Positions 1-8,870 of a DNA stretch of 37,776 nt are shown in pieces. Origin of the DNA: Scytonema tolypothrichoides VB-61278. GTDB taxonomy: Bacteria; Cyanobacteriota; Cyanobacteriia; Cyanobacteriales; Nostocaceae. The position numbers were made by a program, and so were the translations under genes. The stretch is taken from NCBI RefSeq assembly GCF_000828085.3, contig NZ_JXCA02000002.1, positions 261,108-298,883 of the forward strand, in the 5' to 3' direction. The notes beneath the pieces were generated by a model. It had not been told where the DNA came from. It was given only the letters and a program-made list of their open reading frames with translations, and searched no databases. How positions within the stretch are numbered: position 1 is the stretch's first letter; each line of letters begins with the position of its first letter.

Positions 1-223
1 ATAGTTTTACTCTTTCAACCACCCTATAGTCCCCAAGTTAACCCAATTGAACGATTGTGGAAAGAATTGAAAAAGAGACTTAAATGGAAACTGTTTGATA
101 ATTTGTTTGGATGAATTAAGAGATAAGCTCTCAAAAGAACTGAATAAGTTAACTCCAGAAACTATTCATTCTGTGACTGGATGGCAGTTTATTCTAGAGG
201 CACTATCTGTAGCAAACATTTAG
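1..223 (+). pseudogene. IS630-family transposase, C-terminal fragment with frameshift
   Basis: The frame from base 1 reads a DDE transposase C-terminus containing PQVNPIERLWKELKK, where the Glu in NPIERLW is the usual third catalytic acid of IS630/Tc1-type enzymes, and stops at 112-114. The rest (LDELRDKLSKEL through TGWQFILEALSVANI) continues in the +1 frame to a stop at 221-223. The break coincides with a tandem TTTG-TTTG at 102-109; removing one TTTG rejoins ...FDN-LDELRDKL... in one frame, so a 4-bp duplication inactivated the gene. The N-terminal part lies outside the window. The stop codon overlaps the end of the opposing NACHT ORF, so this copy probably caused that gene's truncation. 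Its sequence type differs from the IS630 transposase at the right edge of the window, so they look like two different elements. Confidence 0.85.
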
Positions 224-1647
224 GTAATCGATATTACATACTGCAACTTGGCAATTGGAGAAGATTGTTGAGAGTCACCGAATTTAGATTGTTCCCAATT
301 CACCAGTAGCGTCTCTACCGCTTTTTCATAAAGCTTATGACGCCGTTGTGGTAGACGAAACCCTTCATAGCGATGGAGTAAGGCAATAATTGTCAGTAGA
401 AACGGATTTCTTGCTAATAACTTAATGCGTTCTTTCTTTTGCAATATCGTTCTCAGATCGTTCTTCTGTTTTTCAGATTCATGAGAATCAGGAAAACGTA
501 TTTTATTTGCATACCACTTATCAAGAAACAGATGAATTTTAGGCTCGTCAAAGAGTTGGATATAATAATGAGGAAAATCTTGAGTTTGAAAGTAATCCCG
601 CTCATATCCTGCAGGGCGAGATGTAATAATAACTTTGTTAGATGCGTAAGACTTCTGCTGAAACAAAGTATAAATATGTTGAATAATTTCTCTTCGCTTA
701 TGAGAATCAGCAATTTCGTCTAAACCATCCAGTAAGATGACTACTTTCCCTCGCTTAAACCAATAATCAAAAAATCCATTGGGAATTTTTATAGAATATT
801 TAGATGCAATTGACTTTTGTAAGTGTTCCAAAATATAGTTTTCTGACTGTTTTCCTAATTCTCTAATCTCAATTAAGATTGGTAACCAATCTATCTCTGC
901 CGAGAGTCCTAATTCTTGGAATTGCCGCTTGGCGATTTTGAGAGCAAAGTACTGCATCAAGGTACTTTTACCAGAACCAGGTTCACCCAATAATACTAAT
1001 TTGTCAAAAGATTTCTCAGATGAACTTTGAGTCAATAGCTTTTCTGGTGAGAATGTAGAGTTTTGTCTATGATGCTCCTCCTGTTGTATATCCGGCATCA
1101 CAAAAATATTTTCTAATTCTTCAATTCTATCTCGCTCCGTTGCTGGGACATCAATCCCGATTAAACGGAGTTTTTCTAAGTGTGAAATAAGTTTTTTTAA
1201 GTAATCTTCTTTAGCATTCTTATAGTCTATTGAGTACAAAGGAGTCTGCTGAAAATAAGTATCAGCAAATACACTGATCCAACGTTCAAGCTTATCCTCA
1301 TTTAGTTCAATTTTTAATTGCCCTGCAACTTTCTTAAATGCCTCAATTAAGTTAGGTATATCTGGCGCGCCTTCATCTTTTAGCGGTTTCTCTAGTTCTT
1401 TGTGAACCCCAGAGTACTTTAATACTTCAACAAGGAAGTGATCAAGACGCTCAAGCTCATAATACAAAAAAGGTCCATGAGGATATTTTTCCTTAGCCGC
1501 AGTAATTCCAGACTGGATGTATTGTTCTAACTCTGTTGGGTTGAATTTCTTATTAAACTCGCTAAGAATTGCTTTGCTGATTGCTTCGGCAACCTTCGAT
1601 ATAGCAGGCTTGAGGAACATCCCGCCAATTGCCCCAAAATCAACCAT
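220..1647 (-). pseudogene. NACHT-domain NTPase, 3' end truncated by an IS
   Basis: The 475-residue product has a helical N-terminal region (about 1-200) and then a NACHT P-loop NTPase domain: Walker A GEPGSGKST at 221-229, Walker B VVILLDGLDE at 302-311, and a sensor-like ITSRPAGY at 341-348. It ends soon after the helical part that follows the NTPase core (LLVNWEQSKF near 450). No repeat or effector-type C-terminal domain follows; the last residues read straight into the IS630 remnant. NACHT proteins of this kind are NLR-like STAND ATPases, and several bacterial ones act in anti-phage defence, normally with a longer C-terminal sensor region. Its loss suggests a disabled or altered protein, although the ORF is open. 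The start ATG at 1647 begins MVDFGAIGGMF, a plausible N-terminus. It lacks the Gly/Asn-rich tag of the second NACHT gene in this window. Confidence 0.8.
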
Positions 1648-1782
1648 ACTGACATCTTCCTTAATGAAGTAGTATTGTCTGTATTATCGCTTATGGTAAT
1701 AAAGTAGGGGTTGAGTAGCTGACGGGATGGCAAACAAGTTAAAGCAGTGAGACATAACAATCCTAAGATATGCCAGTTCCCG

Positions 1783-2763
1783 CTAAACTTTTATCGCTGC
1801 ACGAAGTTCTTCCCGATTATGCGGCGCATCAAAATCAATAATCGGTCCTTTCGGTACAATTCGAGTTGGGTTAACCTTAGGATGACTTCTATAATAATGT
1901 CGTTTGATGTGGTCAAGATTACAAGTTTCTTTGACTCCTGGCTGTTGGTAAAGATCTTTGAGATAGTTCCACAAATTGGAATAATCTACAATCCGGCGTA
2001 AGTTACATTTAAAATGCACATAGTAAACTGCATCAAAGCGAAACAGGGTTGTAAACATACACCAGTCAGCTTCAGTGATTTGTTCACCACAAAGATAGCG
2101 TTGCTTTCCTAACACTTGCTCCCAATGATCAAGAGCATCAAAAAGTTCGGTTACCGCTTCATCATAAGCTGATTGTGTCGTCGCAAATCCTGCGCGGTAC
2201 ACACCATTATTTATCGGCTGGTAAATTGCATCAATCGTCTCGTCAATAACTTTTTGTAAATGTTCTGGATAAAAGTTTACATTTTGTTTCGCCAAGGCAT
2301 TAAACTCTGTATCCAACATCCGTATGATTTCGCGAGATTCGTTATTGACAATTTTCCAATTTTGTGTGTCCCATAAAACGGGAACTGTCACCCGTCCGCT
2401 GTAGTTGGGATCAGCTTTGAGATAAACTTGCCAGAGATACTGAGTTCCATTGACTGTATCGGGAGTGCTTCCTGGTTCATCAGCAAATTCCCAACTATTA
2501 TCATGAATTTCTGCTGCTACCACGGACAGACTGATGACATCTTGTAATCCTTTCAACTGACGCATAATGGCGGTGCGATGCGCCCAAGGACACGCCCAGG
2601 AAATGTACAAGTGATAGCGTCCTGGTTCTGCTTTAAATCCGCTAGAACCATCTGCTGTAATACGGTTGCGGAAAGTTGTTGAAGGACGGAGAAATTTACC
2701 TTGTGAGTCTTCTTGCTCGCGATCGCTTACCCACTTACCATCCTTGAGGATTCCCAAGCCCAT
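1783..2763 (-). CDS. yqjG: Glutathionyl-hydroquinone reductase (Xi-class GST, YqjG/ECM4 type)
   Basis: The 326-residue protein has the family's hallmark ISWACPWAHR, with the catalytic cysteine at position 58, followed by the thioredoxin-fold segment with VTVPVLWD and the glutathione-binding NNESREIIRML. A helical GST C-domain contains the typical CGEQITEADWCMFTTLFRFD. Known members reduce glutathionyl-hydroquinones to hydroquinones, using glutathione, through a mixed disulfide on this cysteine; they act in the cytosol in quinone detoxification. Length and motif order are normal. The start MGLGILKDGKW fits the family. It is read on the same strand as gatC, 147 bp away, but short repeats in the gap make an operon uncertain. 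Confidence 0.93.
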   Translation of the reverse strand: MGLGILKDGKWVSDREQEDSQGKFLRPSTTFRNRITADGSSGFKAEPGRYHLYISWACPWAHRTAIMRQLKGLQDVISLSVVAAEIHDNSWEFADEPGSTPDTVNGTQYLWQVYLKADPNYSGRVTVPVLWDTQNWKIVNNESREIIRMLDTEFNALAKQNVNFYPEHLQKVIDETIDAIYQPINNGVYRAGFATTQSAYDEAVTELFDALDHWEQVLGKQRYLCGEQITEADWCMFTTLFRFDAVYYVHFKCNLRRIVDYSNLWNYLKDLYQQPGVKETCNLDHIKRHYYRSHPKVNPTRIVPKGPIIDFDAPHNREELRAAIKV

Positions 2764-2767
2764 AACT

Positions 2768-2900
2768 TTAGTTAGTAGTTAGTTGTTAATCACTATTAGT
2801 TATATTTAATAATTAACAATGCTATGAGTACCATTAGATAGAACTACTAGCGGCATTGCAAATTATTGCTAACAATGACTAACTTTTAACTACTAACTAA
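2768..2900. repeat. Inverted repeat of TTAGTTAGTAGTTA type in the yqjG-gatC gap
   Basis: A 14-bp perfect inverted repeat (2768-2781 against 2887-2900) is built from reiterated TTAGT units. Similar TTAGTNATTAGT runs occur at 3202-3220, 3612-3645 and 17749-17772. The repeat could fold in RNA or simply be low-complexity repeat debris. Confidence 0.6.
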
Positions 2901-2910
2901 TAACTGCTAA

Positions 2911-3201
2911 CTATTCCTCATTCAGGATTTTAGGCACCTTAAAAAAGTCGCCTTCTTGTTCTGGCGCACTCTGAAGAATGTCTTCGCGGTTGGGATAGGG
3001 TTGTAAATCGTCTGCTCGCGTCACATTCTTCACATCAATTGCCCGTAATGTTGGTGGCACATTATTGACATCCAATTCACTCAGTTGTTCAAAATAGTCA
3101 AGAATATTTCCTAACTGAGTTGTAAATTTATCTTCTTCTTCGGGCGTCAACTCTAAACGCGCAAGATGAGCTACTTTACGAACTTGTTCACGGTCAATCA
3201 T
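2911..3201 (-). CDS. gatC: Asp-tRNA(Asn)/Glu-tRNA(Gln) amidotransferase subunit C
   Basis: The 96-residue protein begins [23 protein letters not shown] and contains [17 protein letters not shown] and the C-terminal signature RADDLQP...[22 protein letters not shown]. This is full-length GatC. GatC stabilises the GatA-GatB complex, which converts Glu-tRNA(Gln) to Gln-tRNA(Gln), a reaction required in cyanobacteria because they lack a canonical glutaminyl-tRNA synthetase. gatA and gatB are not in the window, so the subunit genes are scattered, as is usual in cyanobacteria. A GC-rich repeat cluster lies just upstream (3202-3650), so its promoter must be inside or beyond that cluster. Confidence 0.96.
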   Translation of the reverse strand: MIDREQVRKVAHLARLELTPEEEDKFTTQLGNILDYFEQLSELDVNNVPPTLRAIDVKNVTRADDLQPYPNREDILQSAPEQEGDFFKVPKILNEE

Positions 3202-3650
3202 GGTTAGTCATTAGTCATAAGTGAGTCTAGTGCTGCGGGAGGGGAGCCAGTGCGGTCTTGGGGAGCCAGTCGCTTGCCCAGAGCAGCGCCTTGCGGAGCC
3301 AGTGCGAATGACGGGTTTCCCGACAGAGGCATCTGGCGTTGGGGTTCCCGAGCCACTCCGTTGGGCGGGCAACGCCCGACTTGAAGGATGTGGCGTCCCG
3401 TTGTGGCGACTGGCTGTCGGGTTCCCCCCGTTGTGCGACCTGGCGTGTCTCCCCAAGTAGAGCACAAGCGCGTTTTCCCGACAACAGGCATCTGGTGAGA
3501 CAGCGCGAATGACGGCTCTCCCGACCTAGGCGACTGCGTATGCGCAAAGCGCACGCCCAAAGGGCTAAAGCGCAGCGTGACCGAAGGTCATACCCGAAGG
3601 GCGAACCCGAAGGGTCATTAGTATTATGACAAACGACTAACGACAAATTA
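3202..3650. repeat. GC-rich mosaic of small dispersed repeats
   Basis: This 449-bp gap between gatC and ycf3 is strikingly GC-rich compared with its flanks and is made of short modules: GCTGCGGGAGGGGAGCCA, GGGTTTCCCGAC, TTTTCCCGACAACAGGC, CGAAGGTCATACCCGAAGG. Related modules recur at 4600-4650, 13497-13550 and 23597-23775. Several overlapping reading frames are open across it only because of its composition; none has a recognisable product. I see no gene here. Confidence 0.8.
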
Positions 3651-4172
3651 TTAAAAGAATACGTCAACTTGAGAGCGTTTTGTGGTTTTTAACCAGTTTT
3701 GAGCTTCGATGTAGTTATTAGGCGCTTGGCGAATAGCTCTAATCCAATAATCAGCGGCTTTGTCAAACAGTGCTTCTCCTCCGTCTTCGTCTCCTGCTTC
3801 TTTCGCCTTTTCCCCTTGATAGTGGTAAATGACAGCGATGTTGTTTAAAGCTTGGGGTAGACGTGGATTACATTCCAGTGCTTGATGATACAACTCTAGA
3901 GCTTTGTCATGTTCCCCGTTGCTGGCATAGATAAGCCCCATGTTATAGAGAATGTAGCTGCGATCGTTGGTGTCTTCTTCTAGTTCTAAAGCCTCTTTGT
4001 AGTTTTCTAAGGCTTCAGCGTATTCTCCTTCCGACTGTGCGGACATTCCATCTCGGTAATAAACAAACGCTTCTTTAGCTTTTTTATTAGTTGGCAGAAT
4101 CTTGAGGATCAGATCTGCCATGACTGTAAAGCTTTTGTCAACAAAGTTATCGTTTTTCTGGGTTCTTGGCAT
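3651..4172 (-). CDS. ycf3: Photosystem I assembly protein Ycf3
   Basis: The 173-residue product matches cyanobacterial and plastid Ycf3 over its length: [20 protein letters not shown], then [23 protein letters not shown], and three TPR units at about residues 35-68 ([18 protein letters not shown]), 72-105 ([28 protein letters not shown]) and 120-153. Ycf3 is a thylakoid-associated chaperone that uses its TPRs to bind PsaA/PsaD during photosystem I assembly. Start and length are normal. Its upstream side is a 680-bp gap with a probable transposon remnant. This gene is one of the best markers that the host is photosynthetic. Confidence 0.96.
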   Translation of the reverse strand: MPRTQKNDNFVDKSFTVMADLILKILPTNKKAKEAFVYYRDGMSAQSEGEYAEALENYKEALELEEDTNDRSYILYNMGLIYASNGEHDKALELYHQALECNPRLPQALNNIAVIYHYQGEKAKEAGDEDGGEALFDKAADYWIRAIRQAPNNYIEAQNWLKTTKRSQVDVFF

Positions 4173-4519
4173 AACGGCTTATGTGATAGGTTTGCCGCAA
4201 TCATGATGTTTCTCTTGGGAATGTACAAACCGTGATCCTAAAGACCACGGAGGAAACATGACACGGCGTTATTTTTAGCCTTCATACCGCCTTGGGGTAA
4301 TTCGATACCGTGTTATTTTGCATTCAACTTTCGTTCAGGCAGTTATGAACCTGATATCTAATCACCCCTTCGGGTTCGCCAGATACCTACGGAGGGAAAC
4401 CCTCCTTCAGTACTGGACTCACCTGTACGCATATGATTTGCTCAAAAGAGCCTTCCCTTTCGACTACGCTCAAGGCAAGCCTTTTGGGAGTAAAGTTAGC
4501 CTCGACAATGTTAACGGTC
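4173..4519. repeat. ycf3 upstream gap with repeat modules and a hairpin
   Basis: The stretch contains an imperfect hairpin at 4230-4250 (CCGTG...CACGG arms) and the module AGATACCTACGGAGGGAAACC near 4380-4400. That module recurs at 26646-26680, there followed by the same CAGTACTGG. A 68-codon open frame at 4318-4524 has no coding character. If the IS200/IS605-like right end below is real, the hairpin could belong to the left side of the same element, but nothing proves this. Confidence 0.4.
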
Positions 4520-4775
4520 GGTAACTATACCAAAGACACTGGCTTAGCCCTCTAAACCTGTTTAATCTCTGGTTTCTAGAGCTTGGAACTGGTGAAGCAG
4601 CGCGGTCTTGGGGGTTTCCCCCATGAGCGACTGCTGAACCCCGGAGGGGCTACGCATTCCAAGGTAGGAGCTTAAACACTTGCCGTTAACGTAGTACCCA
4701 AAGGTGCTGAGTCTGGTCAACTAATCCTAAAAGTTTGAGGCTAGAAGCCCCTTGCCTTTAGGTAGGGGTGCTGAC
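4520..4775 (+). mobile_element. Possible IS200/IS605-type right end with guide-RNA-like 3' stem
   Basis: The segment ends with AAAGTTTGAGGCTAGAAGCCCC and a hairpin at 4748-4768 (CCCCT...AGGGG around a TTTA loop), followed by TGCTGAC. A compact C/G-rich hairpin after AGAAGCCCC, close to the element end, is the usual look of IS605/IS1341-type right ends, where TnpB-associated guide RNA (omega/reRNA) is encoded. No tnpA or tnpB reading frame is present upstream; a GC-rich repeat module (about 4600-4650) interrupts the middle. It is therefore at most a non-autonomous or decayed copy. The assignment rests on pattern memory, not on an alignment. Confidence 0.35.
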
Positions 4776-4852
4776 GACGATGACTGGGTATTTAAGGAGC
4801 GCTCTTTGCACTCACTACAAGTTAATGTAACTGATTAAGACCTGATGAACAG

Positions 4853-5521
4853 TTACAAAGGCTTAATACAATCTGGAATATTTTGCTTGGGGCTGTTGAC
4901 AACTTTGCTGACTGGGTAAGCAGTCATCGCTTCGGATGGGTAGGGGTGCAGCAGTTGTTGTAGCGATGAGGGTGTTTGTACTTCTGGATTTAACCACACA
5001 TCGTAATCCTGTTGTTGAAGAATAACTGGCATACGCTCATGGATCGGCTGCACTAATTCGTTTGCCTCTGTGGTCAAAATTGTACAAGATGTGATTTCTT
5101 CACCTTCGGGCGATCGCCATTTCTCCCATAATCCTGCAAAGCCAAAGGGTTTTCCTTCTTGCAGACGAAAATAATAAGGCTGTTTTTGATTTTCTTGATG
5201 CTGCCATTCGTAAAAGCCGTCTGCTACTAGCAAACAGCGGCGATACTTTAATGCAGAGCGGAAAGCTGGTTTTTCTGCTACTGTTTCTGCCCTTGCGTTG
5301 ATCAGCTTTGCTCCTATTCCTAAATCTTTTGACCAAGAGGGAATTAATCCCCAACGTAACTTATGAAATTTGCGCTCTTCACTTACTTGATTATACAAGA
5401 CTGCCCCGACCATTTGCGTAGGAGCAATGTTATATTGCGGCTCTAGTTCGGGAAGTTTTTCTACATGGAAGGTTTCGTATAATGCTTCTGCTGTTTGGAT
5501 TAAAGTAAATCTTCCACACAT
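4853..5521 (-). CDS. yedK: Abasic-site-processing protein YedK/HMCES (SRAP family)
   Basis: The 222-residue protein has the full SRAP active site: Cys2 right after the initiator (MCGRFTL), Asn75 (LINARAET), Glu105 (ADGFYEWQ) and His161 (PIHERMP). Known members crosslink covalently to abasic sites in single-stranded DNA through the N-terminal Cys2 amine/thiol after Met removal, protecting replication forks. Cys at position 2 fixes the start codon at 5521. The gene stands alone; it is divergent from the GST gene, with a 201-bp AT-rich gap that presumably holds both promoters. Confidence 0.95.
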   Translation of the reverse strand: MCGRFTLIQTAEALYETFHVEKLPELEPQYNIAPTQMVGAVLYNQVSEERKFHKLRWGLIPSWSKDLGIGAKLINARAETVAEKPAFRSALKYRRCLLVADGFYEWQHQENQKQPYYFRLQEGKPFGFAGLWEKWRSPEGEEITSCTILTTEANELVQPIHERMPVILQQQDYDVWLNPEVQTPSSLQQLLHPYPSEAMTAYPVSKVVNSPKQNIPDCIKPL

Positions 5522-5722
5522 ACTTTTTCCTCAACCGCCAATTAAAATGAAACGTCTAAATCGTGCAACAAATATTACTTTTATTTTTTATTAATCAGAG
5601 AATTCTGTTTCGTACTAAAATGCTATATATCAAACCATTTTATCATATTTATTTGTCAATTTCGATAAGATGCTGTATTTTGACGGCATGATTAATTAAC
5701 CATTTCATCTCAACTTTTTGGC

Positions 5723-6343
5723 ATGAAAACCCTGCGTTTGTATGATTTTTTACCCTCAGGCAATGGTTACAAGATTCGTCTTTTATTGACGCAAATTGGT
5801 ATGCCATTTGAGAGGATAGAGGTTGATATCACTAAAGGTGAGTCTCGAACGCCAGAATTTTTAGGTAAAAATTCCAACGGAAAAATTCCCGTTTTGGAAG
5901 TTGAACCAGGGAGATATTTAGCGGAATCAAATGCCATTATGACTTATCTGAGTGAAGGAACAGAATTTTTACCATATGACCCCTTTTTACGAGCACAAGT
6001 ACTGCAATGGTTATTCTTTGAACAATACAGTCATGAGCCTTATATCGCTACACTGAGATTTTGGATTTCTATTTTAAATAAGGCTCAGGAATACCATGAA
6101 GTTATAGAACAAAAACGTGAACCTGGTTACGCAGCTCTAGTGGTGATGGAAAAACACTTATCCAACCACGCTTATTTTGTTGGAGAGCGTTACACAATTG
6201 CTGATATTGGCTTGTTTGCTTACACTCATGTCGCTGATGAAGGTGGATTTGACTTGACACGATTTCCTGCCATCCAAGATTGGATAGAAAGAGTGAAAGC
6301 ACAGCCTGCCTATATTAGTATTACAGAGGAGTTAAAGCCTTAG
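5723..6343 (+). CDS. Glutathione S-transferase family protein
   Basis: The 206-residue protein has a thioredoxin-like N-domain (LRLYDFLPSGNGYKIRLLLTQIG), the cis-proline loop at KIPVLE (Pro56), the glutathione gamma-glutamyl binding ESNAI (68-72) and an all-helical C-domain ending near FVGERYTIADIGLFAYTHVA, the conserved N-capping box region. It resembles the bacterial GstB/YfcG-like groups. Substrate is unknown. The catalytic residue is probably the Ser or Asn of SGNGYK, inferred from position. Start at 5723 is the only sensible ATG. It is transcribed toward the DUF167 gene, with a possible shared terminator at 6393-6424. Confidence 0.9.
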   Translation: MKTLRLYDFLPSGNGYKIRLLLTQIGMPFERIEVDITKGESRTPEFLGKNSNGKIPVLEVEPGRYLAESNAIMTYLSEGTEFLPYDPFLRAQVLQWLFFEQYSHEPYIATLRFWISILNKAQEYHEVIEQKREPGYAALVVMEKHLSNHAYFVGERYTIADIGLFAYTHVADEGGFDLTRFPAIQDWIERVKAQPAYISITEELKP

Positions 6344-6392
6344 TTAGACTTCTGACAAGATTCATTTTTTGTGTGTTTTTTTGAGATACCAG

Positions 6393-6424
6393 TCTTGCCC
6401 ATTCAACATTTGAGACGGGCAAGA
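6393..6424. terminator. Possible bidirectional terminator between GST and DUF167 genes
   Basis: Perfect 8-bp arms TCTTGCCC/GGGCAAGA flank a 16-nt loop in the gap between two convergent genes. There is no strong T-run on either side, so this is a weak intrinsic terminator at best. Confidence 0.35.
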
Positions 6425-6599
6425 TATTGATCTCATAAGGAAATCATGACTTTTAGATCAGCGCGGACAATCTGTTCACGCTACATTCGTTTTCTTGGTG
6501 TTCATCTTTGCGTCGCGTGCATGGGCAGACGCGAACAAGTTGAGAAACCATGCACGACGGTCGCATGTCTCCGAGTTAGCCTGTTAAATTTAATATAGT

Positions 6600-6836
6600 T
6601 TAATCTGTATCAATCTCAATCAGCTTTTGCCGAGAAGACAAACCAGACTTAATTTTGATATGCGATTTTGACACATCAAATTTTTCCGCTAGTAGTTTAA
6701 TTAACTCTTCATTAGCCTTGCCATCTACAGGAGGGGATTTGAGATGCACTTTAAGGCTACCATCAGCTTCTTCCTCAATCTTTTGAATTTTTGAATTAGG
6801 TTTAACTTTCACTTTTTTTTGCATAGCTATTACCAT
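6600..6836 (-). CDS. DUF167 (UPF0235, YggU-like) protein
   Basis: The 78-residue product contains the family core [81 protein letters not shown] and the GxxSRxK ending are diagnostic. Structure is a small alpha/beta fold; molecular function is not established. The ORF could begin at 6836 (overlapping the upstream DUF2809 gene by 35 bp) or at the internal ATG at 6824 (MQKKVKV), which fits other members better. The overlap with the upstream gene on the same strand suggests translational coupling. Confidence 0.9.
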   Translation of the reverse strand: MVIAMQKKVKVKPNSKIQKIEEEADGSLKVHLKSPPVDGKANEELIKLLAEKFDVSKSHIKIKSGLSSRQKLIEIDTD

Positions 6837-7218
6837 GTAATTGACGCAACCACAACCAACCTAAAACACAACCCAACACATAATGAGGAAAATCCCACCA
6901 AGAAAAGGTGGTACCAATTAACCATTTACCTATCAACGTAGTGCGAAATTCTTCTAACAAAGGTGGATGCCATAATTGCAAAAATTCCAGTATGCAGGTG
7001 ATGATAAAGACCCACAGAGGAATTTTGTTCACCGCTGCCCGATTTCTAAAAAACACAAATGCAAACAAGCACCAGAATATTTCGTAAAAAACAGCTGCTC
7101 CGTAATCATTAAACCACTCGTGAGCAGGACCAGTGTAGTACTTAAAGAAAAAGCCCATCGTTATAACGATGAGCATACAGACGATGATATAAAAGCTTTG
7201 AGTTGGTTTTGATAGCAT
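6802..7218 (-). CDS. DUF2809 family membrane protein
   Basis: The 138-residue protein is predicted to have about four membrane segments (residues roughly 8-26, 40-58, 66-84 and 108-128). It carries the family's C-terminal pattern [44 protein letters not shown]. Members are small uncharacterised inner-membrane proteins. The 3' end overlaps the DUF167 gene, so the two are likely co-transcribed. Function unknown. Confidence 0.85.
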   Translation of the reverse strand: MLSKPTQSFYIIVCMLIVITMGFFFKYYTGPAHEWFNDYGAAVFYEIFWCLFAFVFFRNRAAVNKIPLWVFIITCILEFLQLWHPPLLEEFRTTLIGKWLIGTTFSWWDFPHYVLGCVLGWLWLRQLHGNSYAKKSES

Positions 7219-7299
7219 TTTCGCAACTAGGAACTAACGAAGATTTTAGTCCTTACACGAAAGCTTTTTGGCTTGCGATTGGCGAAATCTAAAATTTTG

Positions 7300-7842
7300 T
7301 CACGGATATCTTCTACTACCAGCACCCACCACACCAATTTTGTGGCGATAGGATAGTTCAGCACCGAACCAGCCAGAAGCACTCGTCAGCGTACCGACAA
7401 TGAGTGAGAGTATGAGTCCCCAAGGTAATATTGCTGACTCAGGGCTGCCCAGACGCAGAATGAAGTTGATGGCACTTAAGACAAGGATAGCTACATTAAG
7501 AGTCAGGTGTGCCCAGCCAGCAGAACGCTTACGGACTCGTTCAATTTGTAAAAAGTCGCTTATGCCAATCAGTGCTGCTACCACGCCTCCAAGCAATCCG
7601 AGTCCGATTAACCACAGCGAAGCCCTTGCCCAAAAGAAATCATGAGTTAACCAGTAGCCGAAGTCGCTACCCAAGGCACCGGCTAAAAAAGCGATGGGAA
7701 AAATGACACTCAGGGGGTGTAAGGGATGTCCTGCGATCGCAACTGTACTAGGTACACCAGTATCGTGATACTCTCTATCGTCACTTTCAATCACTGGTGG
7801 AAGATTTGGGAACGGTGTCGAAGTTCTCTCTGTAGTTTCCAT
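7300..7842 (-). CDS. DUF2231 family membrane protein
   Basis: The 180-residue product has an N-terminal cytosolic stretch, then GHPLHPLSVIFPIAFLAGALGSDFGYW, the hallmark HPxHP motif of DUF2231, and four hydrophobic helices through GWFGAELSYRHKIGV. Family members are predicted inner-membrane proteins, sometimes linked to redox or heme contexts; the conserved histidines suggest metal or heme binding, but that is inference. It lies 29 bp downstream of the DUF2993 gene on the same strand, so an operon with it is probable. Confidence 0.88.
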   Translation of the reverse strand: METTERTSTPFPNLPPVIESDDREYHDTGVPSTVAIAGHPLHPLSVIFPIAFLAGALGSDFGYWLTHDFFWARASLWLIGLGLLGGVVAALIGISDFLQIERVRKRSAGWAHLTLNVAILVLSAINFILRLGSPESAILPWGLILSLIVGTLTSASGWFGAELSYRHKIGVVGAGSRRYP

Positions 7843-7871
7843 AATTTTTAGTATCCTAAAGTGTCCTAATT

Positions 7872-8612
7872 TTATGCTGAGGGAATTTGCTCGACGTATG
7901 CTTCTGCTTGCATTATCAGTTTGCCTGTTTCCACTTCGAGTTGTTTAACTCGTAGGGTCATTCCTTGTAAATCGAAGTTACTCAAATTCAAAATTTCACT
8001 CGTCGCATCTATCAAAGTTTTTGTCAATTCTGGTGAGATTTCTTGTGTATCACCATACTCAACATTTTCTAGAGAAACTGTTTGTCCCTTAGCACTCACT
8101 TTCGGTACTGCGGAAAAATCAACTTGGTGAGTTTCATTGGTTTCTCTTAATAGAATAGATGCGGTTAATGCAACTTTACTATTACCAGGTAAACGAAAAG
8201 AAACCTGTTTCGGAATAATTGTCATTAATTGCCCGTTGACGTGAATTTTCTGGCTTTGCAATTGTGAACGGACATATTCCGAGTTAAAGGCACGATTGAT
8301 ATCGTTTTCAGTCAAAACAACCTGCGTACTTGCTTGCGTTGGTTTAGTCAGTTCAATCTTACCAAAAGCTGCACTCAAGGGATTAATGGCAAGGCTATCG
8401 GTTTGCATTTTCAACTCCTCCACCCGGAGGTCTTTTTGCATTACCAATCCTTTGCCTTCAATTGAGACTGAATCGACCTCTCCTTGAACCAGTTTCAGAG
8501 GATCTGTTTTGACATCTACATTCAGGTCTTCTACTTTATCTAACTGGCTAGATAACCCTATTTCTGCAGCTTTGTTAAGCGCTTGCTCTCCTAGCCCTGG
8601 ACTATCGGGCAT
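7872..8612 (-). CDS. DUF2993 (LmeA-like) protein
   Basis: The 246-residue protein is a DUF2993 domain: alternating beta pattern with DPLKLVQGEVDSVSIEGKGLVMQKDLRVEELKMQTDSLAINPL, then VVLTENDINRAFNSEYVRSQL and a C-terminal FDLQGMTLRVKQLEVETGKLIMQAEAYVEQIP. Members are lipid-binding, BPI/TULIP-related proteins (mycobacterial LmeA is one). No signal peptide is visible: it begins MPDSPGLGEQALNKAAEIGL, so it may be cytosolic or membrane-peripheral. The gene leads a minus-strand cluster of small membrane or uncharacterised genes and is divergent from the hemerythrin gene. Confidence 0.88.
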   Translation of the reverse strand: MPDSPGLGEQALNKAAEIGLSSQLDKVEDLNVDVKTDPLKLVQGEVDSVSIEGKGLVMQKDLRVEELKMQTDSLAINPLSAAFGKIELTKPTQASTQVVLTENDINRAFNSEYVRSQLQSQKIHVNGQLMTIIPKQVSFRLPGNSKVALTASILLRETNETHQVDFSAVPKVSAKGQTVSLENVEYGDTQEISPELTKTLIDATSEILNLSNFDLQGMTLRVKQLEVETGKLIMQAEAYVEQIPSA

Positions 8613-8870
8613 TATGCTTTTATCTCCTTTTTAACTATCCTTGCGTCAATCTAGAGAATTGGCAAAAAATTTTTCTCTATCTAGCGATAGAGCATCGTGA
8701 AAGTAACTATCTATCTCCAAGTATAAATTAGAAAAGATGAAGTTTTTTCTCCTTTTTCTATCCAGAGTTTATGAGCTATCGGTCAAAAGAAAGATGGAAG
8801 CTTATTGATGATTGTGTCACCTTAAGAATGTAAATAACGCAAAAAACTTGATCCTGAGGGGAACCAGAAA

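Noticed and set aside
3204-3667. Several overlapping open frames on both strands in the GC-rich gap between gatC and ycf3
   Set aside because: They are open only because of high GC and repeats; the products are Pro/Arg/Ser-rich nonsense with no ribosome-binding sites.
4318-4524. 68-codon frame (MHSTFVQAVMN...) as a gene or TnpB fragment
   Set aside because: No resemblance to TnpB, IscB or any known family, and it runs across dispersed repeat modules.
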